Positions 1 to 6,997 of a stretch of 10,541 nt of DNA are shown piece by piece (position 1 is the first letter of the stretch; every line of letters starts with the position of its first letter). The position numbers and the translations under genes were made by a program. Origin of the DNA: Candidatus Hydrogenedentota bacterium (GTDB lineage: Bacteria; Hydrogenedentota; Hydrogenedentia; Hydrogenedentales; CAITNO01); NCBI GenBank assembly GCA_903822375.1, contig CAIJOU010000637.1, forward strand, positions 1 through 10,541. The letters run 5' to 3'. The notes under the pieces are model-generated. The model worked only from the letters and a program-made list of their open reading frames with translations. It was not told the origin of the DNA and made no database searches.

Positions 1-51
1 GTGGTCTGAGGGTGCCACAACGTCCTGTCTCGGGCGGGACGCGGGCGGCGT

Positions 52-2076
52 TTACTGCCGGGTTTCCTGGTATCGCGCGACGATGCCAGCGAAGTCCAGC
101 CGCCCGGCCTGATTGTCCCGTACAACCACCTCCACGCCCGGGCAGGCATTCTCAAGCGGGCGCGAGCGGGGGAGATGCAGCACGATCCGTTTCGGGACCT
201 CCCGTTGCGGTCGGTCCAGCGTTAACTGCACCCCCTGCGCGGTTCCACGCAGCCTGAAACCCATTGTCCCGAAATGCGTTGCGGCCCGCTCCACGGCAAT
301 CTCGTTGCCGCTGTCGAGCCACCAATCCGGTATGGCCTTGAGCAGGTGGAGTTCCCCGTCCTGTTCGTGGACAAGCATGTGCCGCAGGAGCAGCGCATAG
401 TTGGACGCGCCGGTCCCGTGCGGAATGGTGTTGCTCCAGGCAAAGCGGCGCTTGAAGAAAATCCCTTCCGGAAACGCCTGCGTGGCCGTCGAATGGAGCA
501 GATACCAGTAAAACTCGTCAACAATCTTTTCATCCTCGCCGCGCACCAAAGAAGCCATGGTGGTGTACACCGACATGTACGGGTGAATGGCCGGCTCAAT
601 CTTGCCGTCTGTCCAGCGGATTGTGCCTTCCGCGAAACCGCCCAGATGGTTTTCGCGGACCTCTTTCATCGACGCCGTGACGCGGGCATCGTCGGCGGGG
701 AAGATGGGCGTCGGCCACAGCGTTTCCGTGTTTCCCCAGTGCGTTCCCTCCTTTTCCCAGCTTGGCGGAAAGTGGGGGAGTCCGGTATGTTCACAGGCCC
801 TGTCGATGGCGTCGCGGTATGCCGTGGCTTCCTTCAGCAACAGATTCGCCTCTTCCGTCTTCCCCAGCGCGCCGGCCGCATCGGCCGTGCAAAGCAGCCC
901 CCGCAGGTTCCAGAGATCGTACCCGACGATATGGTGCGTGCCGTCCCAAAGCGATTCCCCGTCCGCGGGCGTGGCGGGGAGCAGGCCCGCAAAAGGCGAA
1001 TCCGCGGGGGCACTCCGCCGCGCCTGCATGGTCCAGTCGGCGGCTCGGCGCATTTGGGGAAAGACCCCCTCAAGCCATTGCCGGTCCCCCGTTGATCTCC
1101 AATACTGCCAAAGCGCCCACTGCGCCTGTCCGTTGGCGTCGAGCTGGTTCTTCTGCGATTCAAAACGGCCGTCCTCGCGCTGGTGCGCCGTATACGCCTT
1201 TATTGCGTTTCGTGCCGCATCCCGCAGGTTGGCCTCTTCCAGTTCCATAATCTGATAGGCGCCGTCGCGAATGTAGAATTCGTCGTAGAAGCCCTCGCCG
1301 CCGTGAAGTTCGCCGTGGTCGCTCGCAATCAACTGGCATACATGCGCGGCCAGAAGCGCCTGTGCGGCTTTCTCTTCGGGAACGCTGATGGAGGCAGCAT
1401 CGGCCATGATGCCACGCCAGTACTGGACGGTGCGTTCGAGCCAGAACTTCGCGTCTTCATGAGTATAGTCAGCGCCTTCGACCGGCTCCCATGGAATCGC
1501 GATAAAGCATTCCTCCGCCTTGCCCGGATCCAAGGTCCATGAGAATTCGCGGGGCGCTGCCAGACTGGGCACGGGATGGCCGGATTTTTTGTAAGGCCCC
1601 GCCTGTTCGAAACGCAGTTTGCCCTCGTACGCGATGTTGCCGGTATTGACCACCCGCACGGCGATCCAGTTCAGGAAATTGTCGCCCTCAACGGGCCAGT
1701 CGAACGCCTTGCGCCAATCCTTCACTGAAGGCAGCGGCGTCGCCCACAGCGTAAATTCGTAGCGAACGGGACCGTATTGGGCAGTCAGCAGGTTCACCGG
1801 CAGCCAGCCGTCCATCAAGCGCTTCGTCTGCTCCCGGCCCAGGGGAGTCAAATCCCTGCCGAAGCGTATCCGCACGCTTGCCTTGTCCGCCTCGTTTTCG
1901 CCGGTTCCGACGGAGGCGCCGATCATGAGCCGGTTGTCCGGCGTGATTCGTGTGCCCCGCGCATAGTCCTTGAGTCCGATTACACTCCATGAATTGTCAA
2001 AGTAATCGAATGGCTCATCGGCCCACACCGGCCCTCCAAGAACAACGGCGATCACCAACAGTTTTGTCCACGACAT
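52..2076 (-). CDS. Secreted six-hairpin (alpha/alpha)-barrel glycosidase-like protein
   Basis: The product is 674 residues. Residues 1-19 form a signal peptide (MSWTK, then a hydrophobic run, ending VWA before DE), so the protein is exported. Residues ~20-225 look like an N-terminal beta-sandwich. Residues ~230-587 read as a helical glycosidase core: YIRDG at 268-272, DANGQAQWAL at 313-322, and the stretch AFPEGIFF (534-541) through PHGTGAS (552-558) to HLLKAIPDWWL (577-587). That last stretch is the usual end of six-hairpin glycosidases of the GH15/GH65/GH78/GH95 type. A small C-terminal beta domain follows (588-674). Acidic residues D271, D313 and E537 are catalytic candidates by motif only. 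I cannot assign a GH family or substrate; carbohydrate hydrolysis is inferred from the fold. The start at 2076 is preferred over the in-frame ATG at 2082 because GGGAG lies 9 nt before it but only 3 nt before the other. The gene stands alone, divergent from the desaturase. Confidence 0.8.
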   Translation of the reverse strand: MSWTKLLVIAVVLGGPVWADEPFDYFDNSWSVIGLKDYARGTRITPDNRLMIGASVGTGENEADKASVRIRFGRDLTPLGREQTKRLMDGWLPVNLLTAQYGPVRYEFTLWATPLPSVKDWRKAFDWPVEGDNFLNWIAVRVVNTGNIAYEGKLRFEQAGPYKKSGHPVPSLAAPREFSWTLDPGKAEECFIAIPWEPVEGADYTHEDAKFWLERTVQYWRGIMADAASISVPEEKAAQALLAAHVCQLIASDHGELHGGEGFYDEFYIRDGAYQIMELEEANLRDAARNAIKAYTAHQREDGRFESQKNQLDANGQAQWALWQYWRSTGDRQWLEGVFPQMRRAADWTMQARRSAPADSPFAGLLPATPADGESLWDGTHHIVGYDLWNLRGLLCTADAAGALGKTEEANLLLKEATAYRDAIDRACEHTGLPHFPPSWEKEGTHWGNTETLWPTPIFPADDARVTASMKEVRENHLGGFAEGTIRWTDGKIEPAIHPYMSVYTTMASLVRGEDEKIVDEFYWYLLHSTATQAFPEGIFFKRRFAWSNTIPHGTGASNYALLLRHMLVHEQDGELHLLKAIPDWWLDSGNEIAVERAATHFGTMGFRLRGTAQGVQLTLDRPQREVPKRIVLHLPRSRPLENACPGVEVVVRDNQAGRLDFAGIVARYQETRQ

Positions 2077-2085
2077 AATCATATG

Positions 2086-2090
2086 CTCCC
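2086..2090 (-). promoter_or_regulatory. Ribosome binding site deciding the start of the glycosidase-like gene
   Basis: On the minus strand GGGAG is followed by CATATGATTATG. The spacing is 3 nt to the first ATG (2082) and 9 nt to the second (2076). The second spacing is normal and gives a protein that begins directly with a signal peptide. Confidence 0.5.
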
Positions 2091-2193
2091 GATTATTCCC
2101 GCATGATATGGGCTCCGGCGGTCCCATGCAAACTCAGTATGCGACTGCAGGTGGCGTTCTTCTGCACACTTCGGTACACTACGTTCCGAACAA

Positions 2194-2199
2194 AGAGGG
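2194..2199 (+). promoter_or_regulatory. Ribosome binding site of the desaturase gene
   Basis: AGAGGG lies 7 nt before the ATG at 2207. It selects this start over the upstream in-frame ATG at 2108, which would add 33 residues in front of the FAD-binding motif. Confidence 0.55.
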
Positions 2200-2206
2200 C
2201 TTGATC

Positions 2207-3679
2207 ATGGCGCGCAAACGTGTTGTTGTTGTGGGAGCGGGGCCCGGAGGACTGACGGCGGGGATGATCCTCGCCCGCCGGGGTTGTGACGTCACGCTTT
2301 TCGAGAAGGATGATCGGGTGGGCGGACGCAACCGCACCCTGGAAATTGACGGCTTTGTTTTCGATGTCGGGCCGACCTTTCTCATGATGAAATACATCCT
2401 GGATGAGGTCTTTGAACTGGCCGGCAAGAAGATCGACGATTACCTCGACGTTGCCCCCCTTGACCCGATGTACGTGCTGAATTTTGGGGAAGACCGCATT
2501 GAAATCACCACGGACCATGAACGGCTGAAACAACAGATTGCGCGGCTCTTTCCGGGGGAAGAGCAGGGGCTGGACGCCTTCATGCGCGCCGAGCGCGTCC
2601 GCTATGAAAAGATGATTCCCTGCCTGAAGAAGGACTACTCCAGCTTTTCCGCCATGTACGCAAAGGATATGCGGAACGCCCTGCCCCACCTGTCCATCGG
2701 CAAGTCGCTGTTCGCGAATCTGGGACGCTATTTTGCCAGTGAGCGGCTGCGCGTGTGTTTCACTTTCCAGGCCAAGTACCTCGGCATGTCTCCCTGGCAG
2801 TGTCCGGCCGCCTTTACCATCATTCCTTATATTGAGCATGCCTTCGGCATCCATCATGTGCGCGGCGGGCTCAGCCGTATTTCGGAGGCGATGGCCAGGG
2901 TGTTGCAGGAGAACGGCGGCACAATACGCACCGAAACCCCCGTGAAGCGGGTGCTCGTGCGGGCCGGCAGGGCGGTGGGCGTTGAACTGGACACTGGAGA
3001 GCGAATAGACGCGGACGAGGTGGTAATCAACGCCGATTTCGGACATGCCATGTCCACGCTTTTTGAGCCCGGTGTTCTGCGCAAGTACACACCCGCCCGG
3101 CTTCAGCGCATGAAGTATTCCTGCTCGACTTTTATGCTGTATCTCGGTCTGGACAAAGTCTATCCGGAGCCGCACCACCAGATTCTTTTCGCGGCTGACT
3201 ATCGGAAGAATATTGAGGACATCGCCGTGCACGGGCGCGTTTCCGAAGACTTGTCCGTCTATGTGCGCAACGCAAGCGTCAGCGACCCCACTCTGGCCCC
3301 GGCGGGAAAATCCGCGCTGTATGTGCTGGTGCCCGTGCCGAACAACACCCACAGGGTCGATTGGACGGCCATAAAGGACACCGTGCGCAGCCGGGTGTTC
3401 AACACCATCAAGTCGCGGACATCCATGACGGATATCGAGCAGCATATTGAGGTGGAGCGCATGATTACGCCGCTGGACTGGGCAAACGAGGGGGTTCACT
3501 ACGGAGCCACTTTCAATCTCGCCCACACCCTCGGACAGATGCTCTATTTCCGGCCCCGAAACCGTTTTGAGGAAGTCTCACATTGCTATCTGGTCGGTGG
3601 CGGCACGCACCCCGGCAGCGGTTTGCCCACCATATACGAATCGGGCCGCATCAGCGCCGATCTCATCACAGGCACCTGA
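2207..3679 (+). CDS. CrtI-type carotenoid/phytoene desaturase family FAD-dependent oxidoreductase
   Basis: The product is 490 residues, the usual length of bacterial CrtI/CrtN proteins. The start MARKR puts the dinucleotide-binding motif GAGPGG at residues 10-15. It is followed by the acidic FAD-ribose contact region LFEKDDRVGGRN (31-42) and DGFVFDVGPTF (48-58). The C-terminus carries the family's LGQMLYFRP (442-450) and the FAD-site signature GGGTHPGSGLPTIYESG (464-480). The family desaturates or isomerises polyene isoprenoids (phytoene, dehydrosqualene and related carotenoids) at the membrane, with FAD as cofactor. The exact substrate (C30 or C40, desaturase or ketolase/oxidase relative) cannot be read from sequence alone, so I give no crtI/crtN symbol. 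No phytoene or squalene synthase (crtB/crtM) is adjacent, which is unusual because these genes often cluster. It is divergent from the glycosidase-like gene and convergent with the ceramidase-like gene. Confidence 0.88.
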   Translation: MARKRVVVVGAGPGGLTAGMILARRGCDVTLFEKDDRVGGRNRTLEIDGFVFDVGPTFLMMKYILDEVFELAGKKIDDYLDVAPLDPMYVLNFGEDRIEITTDHERLKQQIARLFPGEEQGLDAFMRAERVRYEKMIPCLKKDYSSFSAMYAKDMRNALPHLSIGKSLFANLGRYFASERLRVCFTFQAKYLGMSPWQCPAAFTIIPYIEHAFGIHHVRGGLSRISEAMARVLQENGGTIRTETPVKRVLVRAGRAVGVELDTGERIDADEVVINADFGHAMSTLFEPGVLRKYTPARLQRMKYSCSTFMLYLGLDKVYPEPHHQILFAADYRKNIEDIAVHGRVSEDLSVYVRNASVSDPTLAPAGKSALYVLVPVPNNTHRVDWTAIKDTVRSRVFNTIKSRTSMTDIEQHIEVERMITPLDWANEGVHYGATFNLAHTLGQMLYFRPRNRFEEVSHCYLVGGGTHPGSGLPTIYESGRISADLITGT

Positions 3680-3767
3680 CTTCATCTCCGGGTGTTCAGG
3701 GACGTCTTAGCGGTTTCTATGAGGGAGAAACAGGTCCGCGTTTGTCAGTGGGGGGCACCTCCGAACG

Positions 3768-3784
3768 CGGCATGTCCCGTGCCG
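3768..3784. repeat. Short inverted repeat between convergent genes
   Basis: In the 202 bp between the convergent stops, CGGCATG (3768-3774) and CGTGCCG (3778-3784) can form a 7-bp stem with one G-T wobble and a 3-nt loop. A weaker 4-bp CGCC/GGCG hairpin lies at 3795-3806. Neither has a U-rich tail on either strand, so calling them terminators would be a guess. Nothing else in 3680-3881 looks like a gene. Confidence 0.3.
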
Positions 3785-3881
3785 GAGCTTCACCCGCCTT
3801 ATGGCGTCTGAATGCGGCAATGCATGGCGACGGGGAGAGCCATGGAGGCGCCAAGACTTGCGTAAACTGAGGCCACCATTC

Positions 3882-5285
3882 CTATTTCTTCGCGGGCGTT
3901 CCCATGTCATCGACCATGTGCTGCATCAGCGCCGTGAAGAAGCCTTCCATGTGCGGTCCTGCCCAGGATAACTGGCCCGTTTCGTAGGCCATGTTGCCTT
4001 TCGAGTCCAAGACTTCGCCATAGTAGCGGTCAGGGGAGATGTAGCCGATATACTCGCCCGAGAAGCCGGACACCCACAGGTCGATGCCTTTGGGCTTGGC
4101 CCAATCACGCCAGGTGCTGGCAATCTCTCCGCTGAAATCGCCGGGGGCGTTCACGAAGACCGCGTCACCCACCCGGACCGCACTCATCCAACCGGTGGTG
4201 TGGAGGCCGGTGATGAACCGCGACAGCGGCGACAGGCGCCATTTTGTGCTGAACAGCCGCACCTGCAGCGGCGGAAGATCGATGGGAATGCTGATGCTGG
4301 CGACATCCGCGCTGTTTGTGAAGCTGGGATTCTGTGAAGCATCCAGCACGAGTTTGGCCAGCACATTCCCCATGGCCTCGCATTTCTCAAACGGTGTCGG
4401 GGCATCGGGTGCGCTCGGGCTCATACTGCCCACAGCCCCACCCAGGTAAACGGCGGTCGCGCCGGTGGCATTCTCCACCGCCCTCTGCAGATATCCGGGA
4501 TACTCGGCCGAGATCAGCATGTTGTCGTCGTCAAGGATGGTCGGATGACCGGAGAACCGCATCATGTAACAGCGCTTGCCGTTGGCCTTTTCGATCAGCA
4601 TCCAATTCAGAACCGGGTCCACACCGGCGTTGCGCGTGCGGTTGTGGATGTACTGGTGTGCGTCAATGTCGCCATGGGCGAACTTGGCCGGTTCCATCGA
4701 TTTGTACGCGTCCAGGACGGCGCTTGTGAAGGCCTTGGCCAGCATCGGTGGAATATTGGGATTGTATTTTCCGAAGGATATGGCGGCAATCAGCCCGGGC
4801 ATGAACGCGCCGACGCTGTCATGCGAATGGCTCGCCGTGAAGAAAATGTTGTTGGCGGTCAGCGGCGTTTCCTTCGCTACCGCCGCGCGGACCGCATCGG
4901 CCACGTTGGGCGGAATGAGCAGCATGTCCGCACCGACCACCACGGCCGTGTCGGTGCCGTCACTGAATGCAACCGCCTTGACCATGACGTCATCGTGCAC
5001 ACCCGTCGCCGGCTTGCTCTTTCGCGCGCTGTAGCCCGCCATCGGTGTGCCGGGCGGCGGCGTTATTGAGGCCGTTCCCCAGCCCACTTTCAACTCACCC
5101 GGTTTGTCGGTAATCGTGCATTGCTGCACCGCTTTGTCGATGCGGGCCAGGTCGCCCGTGAAATAGCCCGTCCCCTCGAAACTTGCCGTATAGGTCGGCC
5201 AGGGGCCGATGAACAGCACGAAGGCGCCCGCCAGAAGGACCATGAACACAACCAAACCAATTAGGGTCTTTTTCCACCATGCCAT
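3882..5285 (-). CDS. Membrane-anchored neutral/alkaline ceramidase-like hydrolase
   Basis: The product is 467 residues. An N-terminal membrane segment (about 7-27, after MAWWKK) lacks a clear cleavage site, so the enzyme is probably anchored with its body outside the cytoplasm. The body follows the neutral ceramidase plan: GWGTASITPP (68-77) with GTPMAGY (79-85), a metal-site motif TASHSHD (150-156, H153/H155), SGHPTILDDDNMLIS (245-259, H247), GGAVGSMSPS (282-291), PGDFSGE (381-387) and GEYIGYIS (410-417, Y412). By family comparison S289 is the likely nucleophile in the motif usually written GDVSPN, and the zinc ligands are the two His, an acidic residue in PGE and a Tyr. Here that motif reads PGD. 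Characterised bacterial ceramidases are about 650 residues and have a C-terminal Ig-like domain that is absent here. N-acyl hydrolysis of sphingolipid-like amides is inferred; the true substrate is unknown. Confidence 0.82.
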   Translation of the reverse strand: MAWWKKTLIGLVVFMVLLAGAFVLFIGPWPTYTASFEGTGYFTGDLARIDKAVQQCTITDKPGELKVGWGTASITPPPGTPMAGYSARKSKPATGVHDDVMVKAVAFSDGTDTAVVVGADMLLIPPNVADAVRAAVAKETPLTANNIFFTASHSHDSVGAFMPGLIAAISFGKYNPNIPPMLAKAFTSAVLDAYKSMEPAKFAHGDIDAHQYIHNRTRNAGVDPVLNWMLIEKANGKRCYMMRFSGHPTILDDDNMLISAEYPGYLQRAVENATGATAVYLGGAVGSMSPSAPDAPTPFEKCEAMGNVLAKLVLDASQNPSFTNSADVASISIPIDLPPLQVRLFSTKWRLSPLSRFITGLHTTGWMSAVRVGDAVFVNAPGDFSGEIASTWRDWAKPKGIDLWVSGFSGEYIGYISPDRYYGEVLDSKGNMAYETGQLSWAGPHMEGFFTALMQHMVDDMGTPAKK

Positions 5286-5293
5286 GACGGCCA

Positions 5294-5299
5294 CTCCTT
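5294..5299 (-). promoter_or_regulatory. Ribosome binding site of the ceramidase-like gene
   Basis: AAGGAG on the minus strand lies 8 nt before the ATG at 5285. It selects this start (MAWWKK) over the in-frame ATG at 5345, whose 20 extra residues would precede the membrane segment and are not hydrophobic. Confidence 0.7.
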
Positions 5300-5316
5300 T
5301 GTGTTTCCCATTACGC

Positions 5317-5335
5317 GCGGTTCCGTGAGAACCGC
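5317..5335. repeat. Perfect 7-bp inverted repeat in the leader of the ceramidase-like gene
   Basis: GCGGTTC (5317-5323) and GAACCGC (5329-5335) are perfect inverted arms around a 5-bp centre. The repeat sits 17 bp upstream of the AAGGAG of the ceramidase-like gene. It could be a dimeric repressor operator or an RNA hairpin in the 5' leader; the sequence does not decide. It has no U-tract, so it is not a standard terminator. Confidence 0.45.
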
Positions 5336-5517
5336 AGCCAAACAAAGCACATGCCCGCGTTGTTCATGGGGAGCAGGCAGCCAGAAAGCATTGAAGACGC
5401 TTGTCCAGAGACGAGTACCCGAACTGGCGCACCGGCACAAACAAGGGACGCACCATGGTATTTCTACCTTTCCATCCAAGTCAACTTTCGTCGAACGCCC
5501 CAAACGCAGAAGTTTCC

Positions 5518-5546
5518 TTGACCTGTCTGGCCGCGTACCGCATAAT
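5518..5546 (+). promoter_or_regulatory. Sigma-70-type promoter for the CoA-transferase gene
   Basis: TTGACC (5518-5523, 5 of 6 to TTGACA) is separated by exactly 17 nt from CATAAT (5541-5546, 5 of 6 to TATAAT). This is the best housekeeping promoter in the window. Initiation would fall near 5553, giving a leader of about 90 nt before the ATG at 5645. It places the CoA-transferase under its own, probably strong, promoter. Confidence 0.7.
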
Positions 5547-5644
5547 AGCAGTATTCTCCCCTTGGTGGTTTGAAGAAGAACTTCGGCGAAGGTGGCATGC
5601 CGAGAACAGGCCCCGGCAATCTGGTGGAAAGGAATAGTTCCCAA

Positions 5645-6997
5645 ATGTCCGACGTCATGAGTGAATATCGCAGTAAGATCATTTCTGCCGCCGATGCCGC
5701 CGCCATGGTGCGGTCCAATGACACCGTGGACTACTACGCCTTTACAGCCTCCTCGCGCTACCTCGATGCCGCACTCGCGCACCGGGCCGGAGAACTCGAA
5801 AACGTCACGATCCGCAGCGAACTGAGGTTGGCGCCGCCCTGCTCAGTGTTCATGGCCGACCCTGAAGGGGCCACCTTTACGCTCGATTCCCTGTTCTGCG
5901 GGCCTGTCGAACTGATGGTTCCTGAAAAGCAGCGGACGGTTACGCCGGCGCCGCTGTCGTTCTTCGAAGCGCTTATCCGCCGCAAAGACCTGCATTTTGA
6001 TGTGGCCGCGTTCATGGTCAGCCCGCCCGACGACGAGGGCTATCTCCATTTTTGCCCTTCACCGGCCCTCGCAAAGACGGTGGCGACAGCCTCCGGCGTG
6101 TTCTTCGCGGAAATCAACGAGTCTTATTTCCCGATCCGCGGTTCCGAAGACCGCCGCATCCATATATCGGAAGTGAAGCACGTCATCGAGGGTGACAATC
6201 CCCCCATGCTTGGGCTTCCCATCCCCCCCATTTCCGATGAGGACCAGAAGATGGCGGCACACGTGCTCAGCGTGGTTCGCGACGGGTCGTGCCTCCAGAT
6301 TGGCTATGGTGCGGTACCCGAGGCGGTGGCCACGCTAATCGCCGAAACGGACCTTCGCGAACTCGGCATTCACACCGAATTCTTCAGTGACGGAATCATG
6401 CGCCTCTACAAGGCCGGCAAAGTCACCGGAGCGAGGAAGACCACGAACCCCGGCAAGATCGTGTCCAGCATCGCCTTTGGCTCGCCTGAACTCCATGACT
6501 TCATACGTGACTGTCCTGACCTTTACATGACCTCATCGACCTACTCCAACAACCCTGCAGTCATCCGGCAAAACGACGGCTTTGTCAGTGTAAACGCCTT
6601 TCTGGAGATTGACCTTTCGGGGCAGGTGAATGCCGAGTCCATCGGCACCCATGTCCGTTCCGGAACCGGCGGCCAGCTTGACTTCATCCTTGGCGCGCAG
6701 CAGGCGCGCGATGGCAAGGCCATTCTCTGCAGTCCCTCGACCTACACCAAGGCGGACGGCAGCCGCGTCTCCCGGATTCTGCCCATCCTGACTCCGGGCG
6801 CGACCGTCACCACGCCCCGGTCCTGTGTTCAGTACATCTGTACCGAGCACGGCATGGTCAATCTGCGCGGACGCAACCTTTGGGAACGGGCGGAACGTCT
6901 GATCAGCATCGCCCACCCCGATTTCCGCGACGAACTTATCCGTCAGGCCGAAGCCCTTGGTGTTTGGCGCAATCGGAACCGTATCGCGAACTGCTGA
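5645..6997 (+). CDS. Acetyl-CoA hydrolase/4-hydroxybutyrate CoA-transferase family protein
   Basis: The product is 450 residues, close to the ~430-450 usual for this class I CoA-transferase family (Cat2, AbfT, butyryl-CoA:acetate CoA-transferases). The N-terminal half (10-220) is the first alpha/beta domain. The second contains LQIGYGAVPEAV (217-228), the catalytic-glutamate motif GIHTEFFSDG (241-250, with E245 expected to form the glutamyl-CoA thioester) and SGTGGQLDFILGA (339-351), the CoA-contacting glycine-rich motif. YICTEHGMVNLRG (397-409) and HPDFRDEL (424-431) are the typical C-terminal blocks. Activity is transfer of CoA between a short-chain acyl-CoA and a carboxylate in the cytoplasm, or its hydrolysis. 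The acyl specificity is not readable. The start at 5645 has AAAGGAA (5628-5634) 10 nt upstream; the ATG at 5657 is an alternative and the upstream in-frame ATG at 5570 is unlikely. No 4-hydroxybutyrate or butyrate pathway gene adjoins it. Confidence 0.88.
   Translation: MSDVMSEYRSKIISAADAAAMVRSNDTVDYYAFTASSRYLDAALAHRAGELENVTIRSELRLAPPCSVFMADPEGATFTLDSLFCGPVELMVPEKQRTVTPAPLSFFEALIRRKDLHFDVAAFMVSPPDDEGYLHFCPSPALAKTVATASGVFFAEINESYFPIRGSEDRRIHISEVKHVIEGDNPPMLGLPIPPISDEDQKMAAHVLSVVRDGSCLQIGYGAVPEAVATLIAETDLRELGIHTEFFSDGIMRLYKAGKVTGARKTTNPGKIVSSIAFGSPELHDFIRDCPDLYMTSSTYSNNPAVIRQNDGFVSVNAFLEIDLSGQVNAESIGTHVRSGTGGQLDFILGAQQARDGKAILCSPSTYTKADGSRVSRILPILTPGATVTTPRSCVQYICTEHGMVNLRGRNLWERAERLISIAHPDFRDELIRQAEALGVWRNRNRIANC

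Larger units (their letters stand above)
2077..2206. promoter_or_regulatory. Divergent intergenic region with an imperfect dyad
   Basis: These 130 bp must hold the promoters of both the glycosidase-like gene (minus) and the desaturase (plus). The clearest structure is an imperfect dyad at 2108-2127: ATGGG (2108-2112) pairs with CCCAT (2123-2127), and CCG (2115-2117) with CGG (2119-2121). The inner spacing is asymmetric by one base. It could be an operator shared by the two genes, but this is inference. I find no convincing -35/-10 pair on either strand. Confidence 0.3.
5286..5644. other. 359-bp divergent regulatory region between the ceramidase-like and CoA-transferase genes
   Basis: No gene is supported here. 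The region holds the ribosome site and inverted repeat of the leftward gene, the strong promoter at 5518-5546 and the leader of the rightward gene. The stretch 5340-5515 shows no further structure that I can support, and no clear minus-strand promoter is visible for the ceramidase-like gene. Open frames crossing the region on either strand show no family resemblance and lack ribosome sites. Confidence 0.5.

Noticed and set aside
1..51. Possible terminator after the glycosidase-like gene (CGTCC 21-25 / GGACG 37-41)
   Set aside because: The stem is only 5 bp with a long loop and no U-tract in the minus-strand direction, and the region is cut by the window edge.
274..1255. Long plus-strand frames (273 and 222 codons) opposite the glycosidase-like gene
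   Set aside because: They have low-complexity Arg/Pro/Gly/Ser composition, no ribosome sites, and overlap a gene with coherent domain structure.
2093..3526. A 477-codon open frame antisense to the desaturase gene
   Set aside because: It lies wholly opposite a gene with clear FAD and CrtI motifs. Its translation is rich in His, Gly, Arg and Val with no domain resemblance, as expected of a shadow frame in GC-rich DNA.
5261..5782. A 173-codon minus-strand frame spanning the ceramidase/CoA-transferase intergenic region
   Set aside because: It overlaps the starts of both well-supported genes and the promoter, and shows no recognisable domain.
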